NCBI GenBank assembly: GCA_963700425.1
Contig: CAVOXO010000001.1
Location: 1,302,001-1,366,000, forward strand
Reading direction: 5' to 3'
Length of the DNA: 64,000 nucleotides
Source: CAVOXO01 sp963700425
GTDB lineage: Bacteria; Actinomycetota; Acidimicrobiia; Acidimicrobiales; Microtrichaceae
Each line of letters starts with the position of its first letter. Positions within the stretch are counted from its first letter, which is position 1. A model generated the notes under the pieces. The model saw nothing but the letters and a program-made list of their open reading frames with translations, searched no databases and was not told the DNA's origin. This document shows, one piece after another, positions 53,893-61,882 of this stretch. Position numbers and translations under genes: made by a program.

Positions 53893-54501
53893 GTGGCGAA
53901 GGACGGCGCGGGTGCCGACGCAGGACTGGTCGTGTTTCTCCACGGCCACGAATCCTCTCCCGACGAGTTGGGCGACATGGCCGGGCGCCTCGAGTTGCCG
54001 GCGTCATGGGTCGTGGTCGTGCCCGCCGCTGCAGGCCATGGGACCGACGCCGCGTCATCGTGGTTCGACACCGGTCCGCGCGGAGTCGATGCGGACGGCG
54101 TCGACCGATCGGCGCGACATCTCGAAGGTCTCATCGACGGGCTGCTCGCCGATTCAGGTCTCGACCGGGCGAACCTCGTCGTCGGCGGCTTCTCTCAGGG
54201 CGCGGCCATGGCGCTGGTGCTGGCAGCCCGCGGGACGATTGCGGGAAGCCGGCTGCTCGTCCAGTCCGGCTGGATACCGGAAGGGCCCGGTGTCGAGGTC
54301 GATCTCGCCGGGGCGGCGCTCGAGTCGGCGTTCGTGCAGGCGTCGAAGAACGACGCCGTGGTCCCGGCCGAACTCAGCCTGTGGGCCGCTGACGCGCTGA
54401 CCGCAGCCGGTACGAAGGTCGAGCACCGCGAATACCCGGGGGGTCATGCCATGTCGACCATGATGTGCGTCGACGCCGGCGCATGGATCCAGCGCCGCTG
54501 A
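53893..54501 (+). CDS. phospholipase/carboxylesterase-type alpha/beta hydrolase
   Basis: A 202-aa compact hydrolase of the YpfH/carboxylesterase family. Oxyanion region LVVFLHGHESSPDEL, nucleophile Ser in VVGGFSQGAAMALV, Asp in QASKNDAVVP and His in YPGGHAMS form the triad. It would hydrolyse small esters in the cytosol. Divergent from the sigma gene. Confidence 0.9.
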   Translation: MAKDGAGADAGLVVFLHGHESSPDELGDMAGRLELPASWVVVVPAAAGHGTDAASSWFDTGPRGVDADGVDRSARHLEGLIDGLLADSGLDRANLVVGGFSQGAAMALVLAARGTIAGSRLLVQSGWIPEGPGVEVDLAGAALESAFVQASKNDAVVPAELSLWAADALTAAGTKVEHREYPGGHAMSTMMCVDAGAWIQRR

Positions 54502-54503
54502 CG

Positions 54504-55121
54504 TCAACCCGTTGTCGACCAGCCGGCATCGAGGTCGTCGACCGAACACAGCGTCGCCAACTGGGCGATGGTGAACCGGAGCACGTCGTCGCCGTATCGG
54601 CGAGGCACTCCGACGACTGCATCGGTGGGGACCACGACCTGGTACCCGAGGTTGACCGCCTCGATGCAGAGCCCCGGGATCCCCACGTTGAGCGAGACGC
54701 CGCACACGATCAGGGTGTCGACATCCAGACGAGAGAGCATCTGATGGAGATCGGTACCGGTGAAGGGGCTGACGCCCGAGGAACGTGAGCTGACGGGATC
54801 GCCGTGGGCCCCGCCGATGTCGGGGACGAGCTCGGCCGCGTCCGATCCGGCCATGATCGGTGCGTCGGCCGCCGATCGGAGCAGAGGCGCATTGAGACCA
54901 CCGATCTCGGGGCCGTCCTCGAAGCCGAAGACGGCATGAAGAACCGGGATGTCGCGACGGCGTGCTGCGACGATGAGTCGGGCGATCGCGGCGATCGTTC
55001 CGCTCTCGACCGCGGCATCGCGCACTGCGGGGAAGATCGCCAGATCGCCGATGACGCCCCGTTGGCACTCCATCGTGACAACGGCAACGCCGGTCTGGTT
55101 CGGGAGCGGGATCGCGGCCAT
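54504..55121 (-). CDS. isochorismatase-fold hydrolase lacking the nucleophile cysteine
   Basis: A 205-aa isochorismatase-superfamily protein. The N-terminal catalytic region reads AVVTMECQRGVIGD. At the place where cysteine hydrolases have G-V-x-T-x-x-C, this has GVSLNVGIPG, with Gly in the Cys position, as in true isochorismatases such as PhzD. It is therefore unlikely to be a nicotinamidase or amidase. Convergent with the esterase gene, 2 nt between stops. Substrate unknown. Confidence 0.85.
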   Translation of the reverse strand: MAAIPLPNQTGVAVVTMECQRGVIGDLAIFPAVRDAAVESGTIAAIARLIVAARRRDIPVLHAVFGFEDGPEIGGLNAPLLRSAADAPIMAGSDAAELVPDIGGAHGDPVSSRSSGVSPFTGTDLHQMLSRLDVDTLIVCGVSLNVGIPGLCIEAVNLGYQVVVPTDAVVGVPRRYGDDVLRFTIAQLATLCSVDDLDAGWSTTG

Positions 55122-55164
55122 GGGACATTTTGGATCGCCGGAGACGCTGGGTCACCATCGATGC

Positions 55165-55765
55165 GTGGCCGTACCCGTCGTTCTGGCATCCACCTCGGTG
55201 TACCGCGCGGCGGTGCTCCGTGATGCCGGTCGCGTCGTCGACGTCATCGATCCGGCCGTCGACGAGGAGGCCCTCCGCCATCTCTTCCATGTCATGACGC
55301 CGGGTGGGTACGCCCTCGAGCTGGCCCGTCGCAAGGCCCGTTCGGTGCTCGATCGCCTCGACGGGCGAAGCATTGGTCATCGGGGCAGATCAGGTGGGCG
55401 TGAGGATCGAGCGAGGAGTCGAGATCGAAGTCGGGAAGCCCCGTCGGGCGGCTGAGGCAATCGATCAGCTGATGGCGGTGTCCGGCCGCTCGTACCGGCT
55501 GATCAACGGGGTGGTCGTCGTTCGGCGCTCCGACGGTGCCGAGGTGGGGGCCGTCGACACCCACGTCGTGCACATGAATCCATATGGACTCCACGCTGCC
55601 TCGGACTACGTGGAACGGTTCAGGCCCTTCGACTGTGTCGGGGGCTGTCGTCTCGAAGACGAGTCGGGACTCGTTGCCCGAGTCGAGGGCAGTGGTCCCG
55701 ACGGCGTGATGGGGATGCCCCTGGGCGTCGTCGACTCGCTGTTGGAGAGCGCGTGTCCGCCCTGA
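55165..55765 (+). CDS. maf: Maf-like nucleotide pyrophosphatase (one frameshift)
   Basis: About 199 aa when one extra base is removed. The N-terminus PVVLASTSVYRAAVLRDAG and the later ALVIGADQVG with GKPRRAAEAIDQLMAVSGRS match Maf/YhdE-family enzymes that hydrolyse non-canonical or modified dNTPs. The break is at 55368-55369, where CGAAGC should read CGAGC, restoring DGRALVIGADQ; a likely sequencing indel. The GTG start at 55165 precedes the motif directly. The stop is inside the next gene start region (11-nt overlap). Confidence 0.85.
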
Positions 55766-57813
55766 GACGCCGCCACGGCGCGAGTATTCGGGGGATGGAC
55801 GCCACATCGTCGGACGATCCGTCGCGGCACGATCGACGCTTCCTCCGCTTCCGGAGTGACGGCGCCCTGATCCATCACCGAGGACTCGACGGACTACGCG
55901 GTCTGGCGGTGGCGGCGGTCGTGATCTTCCACGCCGACCTCGGAATCATGCCCGGCGGCTACCTCGGAGTGTCGCTGTTCTTCACCCTCTCGGGGTTCCT
56001 CATCACGTCGCTCGCCCTCACCGAGGTGGACCGTCACGGACGCTTCGGGCTGCGAGCCTTCTGGTCCCGTCGGTTCCGACGGTTGTTGCCCGCCGCATGG
56101 TTCACGATCGGAGCAGTCCTCGTGATCGCCAGCGTCGCAGGATCGATCTCGATCGGGCTGCGGGGCGACGCCTGGGCGTCGCTCGCGAACCTTGCCAACT
56201 GGCGATTCCTCGCCACCGGGCAGAGCTACGGGAATCTGTTCTCCACGGAGTCGCCGCTCCTCCATTTCTGGAGCCTGGCGATCGAGGAGCAGTTCTACCT
56301 CGCCTTCCCTTTCATCGTGTGGGCCGTCGTGTCGCTGTCCTCGCGGCCCGCCCGGCTCCTCGGAGTCGTCGTGGGGATGATCGCCGCTGTGTCATTCGCG
56401 CTGCCGCTCACCGTGGTGCACGGCCTGGACCGCGTGTACTACGGGACCGACACCCGTGCGGGCGAGATCGCTCTGGGGGCCCTGTGCGCCGCCGTGCTGT
56501 CGTCTCGGAGCGTGCGGCAGGCACTGATCTCACCGGCAGCGAAGAGACTCCTGGGCGTCCTCGGCACGGTGGTCGGGCTGGTCGTGCTCGCCGCCTGGAT
56601 CGGAGTGACCCGCACCTGGTGGGGCATCACCAACGGTGGGCTCATCCTCGTGGCGATGAGCTCGGTCGTGCTCGTGGTGTCGGCGATGGTGCCCTCGGGA
56701 CCGTTCCATCGATTCGTCACGTGGTGGCCGTTGGGTGTGTTGGGGAGGATCAGCTTCGCGGTGTATCTGTTCCACTGGCCGGCGCTGACGTACCTCACGC
56801 CCGAACGCACCGGCATCCCGGATCCGCTGAGGGTCGTGGTCGTGATCGCGGGAGTGATCGTCGCTGCGCTGCTCAGCGAACGAGCGCTCGAGAAGCCGTT
56901 CCGGCGCGGATCGATCGCACCGCGTTGGATGGGTGCGGTGGGCGTCGCGGCGCTCGCCGTGCTGGTCGCCCTGCCGATGCTGGTGCCGGAGCCGGCGTCA
57001 CTCGTGACCGTCGCCACCCTCGAAGAGGAAGCCGAGGCATACCGCGAGTCCCAGCTGGGCGTCGTGGCTCCCGCCCCGCCTGTCGTCGAGGGCGTCTCGG
57101 TGGAGTCGGTCCCCCGACCCGACGTGGCCATGTTCGGGGACTCGATTCTTCTCACCATGGCCCTGGCCTCGGGCTACTACAACGCCGATTGGCGTTACAT
57201 GGGTCCGGGAGACGGGGTGTTGGAGTTGGGGTGTGGGGTCGTGAGGGGAGGCCGACGCCGCACCGACGTCGATGTACGCGCCCAGGACACCTGCGATTCG
57301 TGGCCGGAGACGTGGACGCGGTCGGTGGAGCAGAACGATCCCGACGCCGCGGTCGTGATGTCGTGCCAATGGGAGAACGTCGATCGGCGCTACGAGGGAG
57401 GGGAGTGGGTCCATGTGGGCGACCCGAACTTCGACGACCTCGTCCGCGCCGAGTACACGACGGCGATCGACGTGTTGCACTCCGCTGGTGTTCCACTCGT
57501 CCTGTGGGTGCGGTGCCCCTATTTCAGCCAATCGGTCGGGGTCGACGAGCTGGGCGAGGGGTTCCGGGAGAGCCGCGAGCCGGCGCGGACCGACCGGCTC
57601 AACTCGATCATCGACGAGGTTGCGGCCGCTCGCAGCGATGTCGAGGTCCTGGATCTCGCCACATGGGTCAACGAGCGGGTCGACGACGCCACGATCCGTC
57701 CGGACGGGTCGCACTTCGAGCGGACCGTCGACACCGGGGCGGGTGAGGTCTTCACCCGCCTCGTCCTCGACGCCTACGAATCGTGGTGGACCGAGAACCG
57801 GTCCGGCGGTTGA
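55753..57813 (+). CDS. OafA/YrhL-like acyltransferase with C-terminal SGNH domain
   Basis: A 686-aa protein. Residues about 40-420 are an acyltransferase-3 membrane domain (RGLDGLRGLAVAAVVIFHAD, GGYLGVSLFFTLSGFLIT, RRFRRLLPAAW, FWSLAIEEQFYLAFPF) with about ten helices. Residues about 460-680 are an extracytoplasmic SGNH hydrolase-like domain with VAMFGDSILLT (Ser) and DGSHFE (Asp, His). It should O-acetylate a cell-wall or surface polysaccharide. GTG at 55753 has GGAG upstream; ATG at 55795 has no spaced site. Confidence 0.92.
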   Translation: MSALRRRHGASIRGMDATSSDDPSRHDRRFLRFRSDGALIHHRGLDGLRGLAVAAVVIFHADLGIMPGGYLGVSLFFTLSGFLITSLALTEVDRHGRFGLRAFWSRRFRRLLPAAWFTIGAVLVIASVAGSISIGLRGDAWASLANLANWRFLATGQSYGNLFSTESPLLHFWSLAIEEQFYLAFPFIVWAVVSLSSRPARLLGVVVGMIAAVSFALPLTVVHGLDRVYYGTDTRAGEIALGALCAAVLSSRSVRQALISPAAKRLLGVLGTVVGLVVLAAWIGVTRTWWGITNGGLILVAMSSVVLVVSAMVPSGPFHRFVTWWPLGVLGRISFAVYLFHWPALTYLTPERTGIPDPLRVVVVIAGVIVAALLSERALEKPFRRGSIAPRWMGAVGVAALAVLVALPMLVPEPASLVTVATLEEEAEAYRESQLGVVAPAPPVVEGVSVESVPRPDVAMFGDSILLTMALASGYYNADWRYMGPGDGVLELGCGVVRGGRRRTDVDVRAQDTCDSWPETWTRSVEQNDPDAAVVMSCQWENVDRRYEGGEWVHVGDPNFDDLVRAEYTTAIDVLHSAGVPLVLWVRCPYFSQSVGVDELGEGFRESREPARTDRLNSIIDEVAAARSDVEVLDLATWVNERVDDATIRPDGSHFERTVDTGAGEVFTRLVLDAYESWWTENRSGG

Positions 57814-57856
57814 GCAGTCGTGTCGGTCGTCGCCGATGGCGGCGCTAACATTCGGC

Positions 57857-59362
57857 ATGGCTCAGCTCCCCGATGACATCGCATCCGAGGGCGAGGTGCC
57901 CGCCAGGTTCCGTCGGATAGGTCTCACGTTCGACGACGTCCTGCTGCTTCCCGCGGAGTCGTCCGTGGTGCCCCACGAGGCGGACACATCGACCTGGTTC
58001 ACGCCCGACATCCGGCTCCAGGTCCCCATCGTGTCGGCGGCGATGGACACCGTGACCGAATCCCGGATGGCGATCGGCATCGCCAGGCTCGGTGGGATCG
58101 GGGTGATCCACCGCAACCTGCCGGTCGAGGATCAGGTCGCCGAGGTGGACCGGGTCAAGCGGTCGGAGTCGGGGATGATCACCGACCCGGTCACACTGCG
58201 GCCCCATCAGACGATCGACACCGCGCTGCAGTTGATGGCCGAGTACCACATCTCCGGGGTGCCGATCACCGACGACCACAACCGCCTGGTCGGCATCCTC
58301 ACCAACCGCGATCTCCGGTTCGAGACCGACCCGAGCCGCCGTATCGACGAACTGATGACGAGGGAGGGGCTCATCACCGTACCCGTGGGCACGACGCTCG
58401 ACGAGGCCCGGGAGCGTTTCCGCACGGTCAAGGTCGAGAAGCTCCCCGTCGTCGACGACGACGGCTACCTACGCGGGCTCATCACCATCAAGGACCTGAA
58501 GAAGCGCACCGAGTTTCCGCAGGCGACCAAGGACGGAGACGGGCGTCTGGCGGTGGCCGCCGCGGTCGGCACAGGGGGTGATGTCGTCGACCGGGCGAAG
58601 GGTCTCATCGAGGCGGGGGTCGACGCACTCGTCGTCGACACCGCTCACGGTCATTCTGCAGGCGTCACCGACGCCATCGCCGAGCTCCGCCGGTTCTGGT
58701 CGGGACCGTTGGTCGCCGGCAACGTCGCCCGTGCCGACGCGGCAGAGGCACTCATCGATGCCGGGGCCGACGCCATCAAGGTGGGGATCGGCCCGGGATC
58801 GATCTGCACCACCCGAGTGGTGGCCGGAATCGGGGTCCCCCAGATCACCGCGGTCGCCGAGTGCGCCGAGGTTGCACATCGACGGGGACGGACGATCATC
58901 GCCGACGGAGGAATCCAATTCTCCGGAGACGTCGCGAAGGCCATCGGAGCCGGAGCCGACGTCGCCATGTTCGGATCGTTGCTGGCGGGCACCGACGAGA
59001 GCCCCGGCGAGGTCGTGCTGTATCAGGGGGAGCGCTACAAGTCGTACCGAGGCATGGGGTCGCTCGGAGCGATGAAGGCAAGGTCGTACTCGAAGGACCG
59101 GTACTTCCAGGAACACGTCGTCGATGCGGAGAAGCTCGTGCCGGAGGGAATCGAAGGTCGAGTGCCCTATCTCGGGTCGGTGTCCACGATCGTGCACCAG
59201 CTCGTCGGTGGTCTCCAACAGGCGATGGGGTACTGCGGCACCCCGACCATCGCCGAGATGCAGGAGCGTGCGGAGTTCATCCGCATGACCGCGGCCGGTC
59301 TGCGCGAGGCGCACCCCCACGACATCACGATCACCGAGAAGGCACCCAACTACAGGTCGTGA
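57857..59362 (+). CDS. guaB: inosine-5'-monophosphate dehydrogenase
   Basis: A 501-aa enzyme making XMP from IMP, the first step to GMP. FDDVLLLPAESSVVP near the N-terminus, two CBS domains at about 108-222, catalytic Cys317 in GIGPGSICTTR and the flap RYKSYRGMGSLGAM are all present. Length is typical. The short upstream gap leaves little room for a separate promoter, but part of it may lie within the acyltransferase gene. Confidence 0.97.
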   Translation: MAQLPDDIASEGEVPARFRRIGLTFDDVLLLPAESSVVPHEADTSTWFTPDIRLQVPIVSAAMDTVTESRMAIGIARLGGIGVIHRNLPVEDQVAEVDRVKRSESGMITDPVTLRPHQTIDTALQLMAEYHISGVPITDDHNRLVGILTNRDLRFETDPSRRIDELMTREGLITVPVGTTLDEARERFRTVKVEKLPVVDDDGYLRGLITIKDLKKRTEFPQATKDGDGRLAVAAAVGTGGDVVDRAKGLIEAGVDALVVDTAHGHSAGVTDAIAELRRFWSGPLVAGNVARADAAEALIDAGADAIKVGIGPGSICTTRVVAGIGVPQITAVAECAEVAHRRGRTIIADGGIQFSGDVAKAIGAGADVAMFGSLLAGTDESPGEVVLYQGERYKSYRGMGSLGAMKARSYSKDRYFQEHVVDAEKLVPEGIEGRVPYLGSVSTIVHQLVGGLQQAMGYCGTPTIAEMQERAEFIRMTAAGLREAHPHDITITEKAPNYRS

Positions 59363-59447
59363 CCGACATGCCGCCTCGGGGTGTCGGACGGTGCCCGGCG
59401 CCGCGATGCCCAGCCCTCGGGGGTCGTCCGGGCCGTAGTGTCGAGCC

Positions 59448-59942
59448 ATGACTCCTGACGAACTGTGCATTCACGAGGACCTCAAGAGGCTGAAGTACGG
59501 CTACACGCGATGTCTGGATCAGAAGGCGTGGGCCGAGATGGCGGAGTTGCTCACGCCCGACGTCACCGCCGACTATTCGGGCGGGAAGTACCACTACGAA
59601 GGTCGCGAGGCGGTCATGGCGTTCCTCGAGACGAACCTGTCGCGACCCACCTTCCACACGTCGCACCGGATGCACCATCCCGAGATAGAAGTGGTGGGGC
59701 CCGATGAGGCCCGGGGGGTGTGGGCCATGGACGACGTCAACGTCGATCCGGAGCTCGACTTCTTCCTGGTCGGGGCCGGCTTCTACGACGACGTCTACCG
59801 TCGGGTCGAGGGCCGCTGGCTCATCGCCCACACCGGCTACCGCAGGACGTTCGAGACCGTGATGTCGATGTCAGCGGCGAACATGTCCCTGACGGCCAGT
59901 TGGTGGTCGACCGACGGACGGTCGATGCTCGACGTCTCCTGA
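59448..59942 (+). CDS. SnoaL-like/NTF2-fold protein
   Basis: A 164-aa protein of the SnoaL-like (NTF2) fold. IHEDLKRLKYGYTRCLDQKA, then LLTPDVTADYSGGKYHYEGR and LIAHTGYRRTFE are the usual positions; THTS-like FHTSHRMHHPEIEV lines the pocket. Such proteins are dehydratases, isomerases or hydroxysteroid-type catalysts in catabolic operons. It sits before an amidohydrolase on the same strand with an inverted-repeat operator between. Confidence 0.82.
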   Translation: MTPDELCIHEDLKRLKYGYTRCLDQKAWAEMAELLTPDVTADYSGGKYHYEGREAVMAFLETNLSRPTFHTSHRMHHPEIEVVGPDEARGVWAMDDVNVDPELDFFLVGAGFYDDVYRRVEGRWLIAHTGYRRTFETVMSMSAANMSLTASWWSTDGRSMLDVS

Positions 59943-59976
59943 CGCCGGAGCCTGTCGTGACGTCCCCAGTAGGATT

Positions 59977-59991
59977 CTGACGGTCCGTCAG
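59977..59991. promoter_or_regulatory. inverted-repeat operator CTGACGG-T-CCGTCAG
   Basis: A perfect 7-1-7 palindrome lies 25 nt before the amidohydrolase start. Its form (TGACGG/CCGTCA) is like sites bound by TetR-family repressors in actinobacterial catabolic loci. No regulator gene is near, so the factor would act in trans. Confidence 0.6.
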
Positions 59992-60015
59992 ATGAGGTCG
60001 ACCCCGGAGGTCTCC

Positions 60016-61236
60016 GTGAGTGAATCAGGTGTCGCCGCGCACGACGTCGGTCTCCCCAGGATCGTCAGCGTCGACGATCATGTCGTCGAGCCGCCACACG
60101 TGTGGCAGGACCGACTGCCTTCCTCGCTCAAGGATCGTGGGCCACGGGTCGAGCGTCGGGGCATCGGCGCCATGGAACACATCGGTGGGGGTGCGTACCG
60201 TCAGACGTTCGATCCGGACGGCCGCCCGGCGGACTGCTGGGTGTTCGAGGACCTCGTCTACGTGCACAAGCGGCACGTCGCGTCCGTGGGATTCGAACGT
60301 GACGAGATGACGATGACCCCCATGACCTATGACGAGATGCGGCCCGGCTGCTACGACGTCAAGGCTCGCATCTCCGACATGGAGATGAATCATGTCGATC
60401 ACTCCCTCTGTTTTCCCACCTTCCCGAGGTTCTGTGGGCAGACCTTCGCGGAGGTGGCCGATCGTGAACTCGGACTGGCGTGCATCAGGGCCTACAACGA
60501 CTGGATGATCGAGGAGTGGTGTGGCGAGAGCGAGGGCGTCCTGATACCCCTGACGCTCATTCCACTGTGGGATGCGGAATTGGCTGCTGCGGAGGTTCGG
60601 CGGAACGCCGCCAGGGGCTGTCGCGCCGTGTGTTTCTCGGAGATCCCGCCCCACCTCGGGCTGCCGTCGATCCACAGCGGGTACTGGGACCCGTTCTTCG
60701 CGGCATGCCAGGACACCGGAACCGTCGTGAACATGCACATCGGCTCGTCGTCGAAGATGCCGGCCACCTCACCCGATGCCCCGGTCGCAGTGGCTGCGAG
60801 CCTCAGCTTCAACAACTCCATGGCGAGCCTCTGTGATTTCCTGTTCTCGGGGGTGTTGGTGCGATTCCCCACTCTCACGCTCGCCTACAGCGAGGGGCAG
60901 ATCGGCTGGCTGCCTTACATTCTCGAGCGCGTCGACGACGTGTGGAGCGAGCATCGTGCGTGGGGCGGTGTCTCCGAAACGATCCCCGAACCGCCCTCCA
61001 CCTACTACTTCCGTCAGGTCTTCGGGTGCTTCTTCAGGGATCGGCACGGACTCGAGAGCCTGCACCGCGTCGGAGTCGACAACGTGACATTCGAAACGGA
61101 CTACCCGCACACCGATTCCACGTGGCCTCACAGCGCTCAGGTCGCGGCGGAGATGACAGCGCACCTCTCCGATGAGGTCCGCTACAAGATCCTCCGCGGC
61201 AACGCCATCCGGATGCTGCATCTCGACATCACCTGA
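60016..61236 (+). CDS. amidohydrolase (TIM-barrel, Amidohydro_2 type)
   Basis: A 406-aa metal-dependent hydrolase/decarboxylase-like protein. IVSVDDHVVEPPHVWQDRLP is the N-terminal metal-binding strand (DxHxxEP), with MHIGSSS in the middle and TFETDYPHTDSTWP near the C-terminus supplying the last Asp/His. This group includes ACMSD-like decarboxylases and is common in actinobacterial aromatic or steroid catabolism; substrate unknown. The GTG start has GGAGG five bases upstream and follows a palindromic operator. Confidence 0.9.
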   Translation: MSESGVAAHDVGLPRIVSVDDHVVEPPHVWQDRLPSSLKDRGPRVERRGIGAMEHIGGGAYRQTFDPDGRPADCWVFEDLVYVHKRHVASVGFERDEMTMTPMTYDEMRPGCYDVKARISDMEMNHVDHSLCFPTFPRFCGQTFAEVADRELGLACIRAYNDWMIEEWCGESEGVLIPLTLIPLWDAELAAAEVRRNAARGCRAVCFSEIPPHLGLPSIHSGYWDPFFAACQDTGTVVNMHIGSSSKMPATSPDAPVAVAASLSFNNSMASLCDFLFSGVLVRFPTLTLAYSEGQIGWLPYILERVDDVWSEHRAWGGVSETIPEPPSTYYFRQVFGCFFRDRHGLESLHRVGVDNVTFETDYPHTDSTWPHSAQVAAEMTAHLSDEVRYKILRGNAIRMLHLDIT

Positions 61237-61277
61237 CCAACGGGCCGAGTTCGTCGGCCCGGTGCCATGATGGCGCA

Positions 61278-61802
61278 GTGATGCCGATGAAGGGAGCGCT
61301 CCTGGTCGCCCGCCCGGAACTGGTCGATCCGAACTTCGCGCGGACGGTCATCTCCCTCCTCGCTCATGACGAGGACGGCGCCCTCGGTGTCGTGTTGAAT
61401 CGGCCCGCCGAAATCGGAGCCGCGGCGGGCGTCCCGGTCGACCTCGCGGCGCGTTCGGGCCTGTCCGTCGACGACCGCGTTCACATCGGTGGTCCTGTCG
61501 AGACCGATGCCCTGGTGGTTGTGGGGGAGACACCCGACGGCGGTCCGTCGGTGTGGAGCGACCAGGATCTCGGGGCCGACCAGCCGGCCGGCGGCCGGGT
61601 CCGGTTGTACCTCGGTTACGCCGGATGGTCGGCCGGCCAACTCGAGGCGGAGATCGCCGGGGGATCGTGGATCGTCTGCGGCCCCGAAACCGGAGATCAT
61701 CTCGCTCCCGACCCCGATCGGCTGTGGCATGACGTGCTGGTGCGCCAGCCGGTGCCGACGCGTCTCCTCGCCTGGTACCCGGGGGATCTGTCGGCCAACT
61801 GA
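61278..61802 (+). CDS. YqgE/AlgH family protein
   Basis: A 174-aa protein of the UPF0301 (YqgE/AlgH) family. MKGALLVARPELVDPNFART, LNRPAEIG, VHIGGPVETDALVV and YLGYAGWSAGQLEAEI are diagnostic. Function is not established; some members affect transcription or redox control. Three start codons lie close together (GTG 61278, ATG 61281, ATG 61287). Confidence 0.92.
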   Translation: MMPMKGALLVARPELVDPNFARTVISLLAHDEDGALGVVLNRPAEIGAAAGVPVDLAARSGLSVDDRVHIGGPVETDALVVVGETPDGGPSVWSDQDLGADQPAGGRVRLYLGYAGWSAGQLEAEIAGGSWIVCGPETGDHLAPDPDRLWHDVLVRQPVPTRLLAWYPGDLSAN

Positions 61803-61882
61803 CGGGGCCCCGGGAATTCCCGAACATTCTTGAGTGCAGCCGTGGATGTGCCGATCCCCCCAGGGTGTTCGAGGACAGACGA

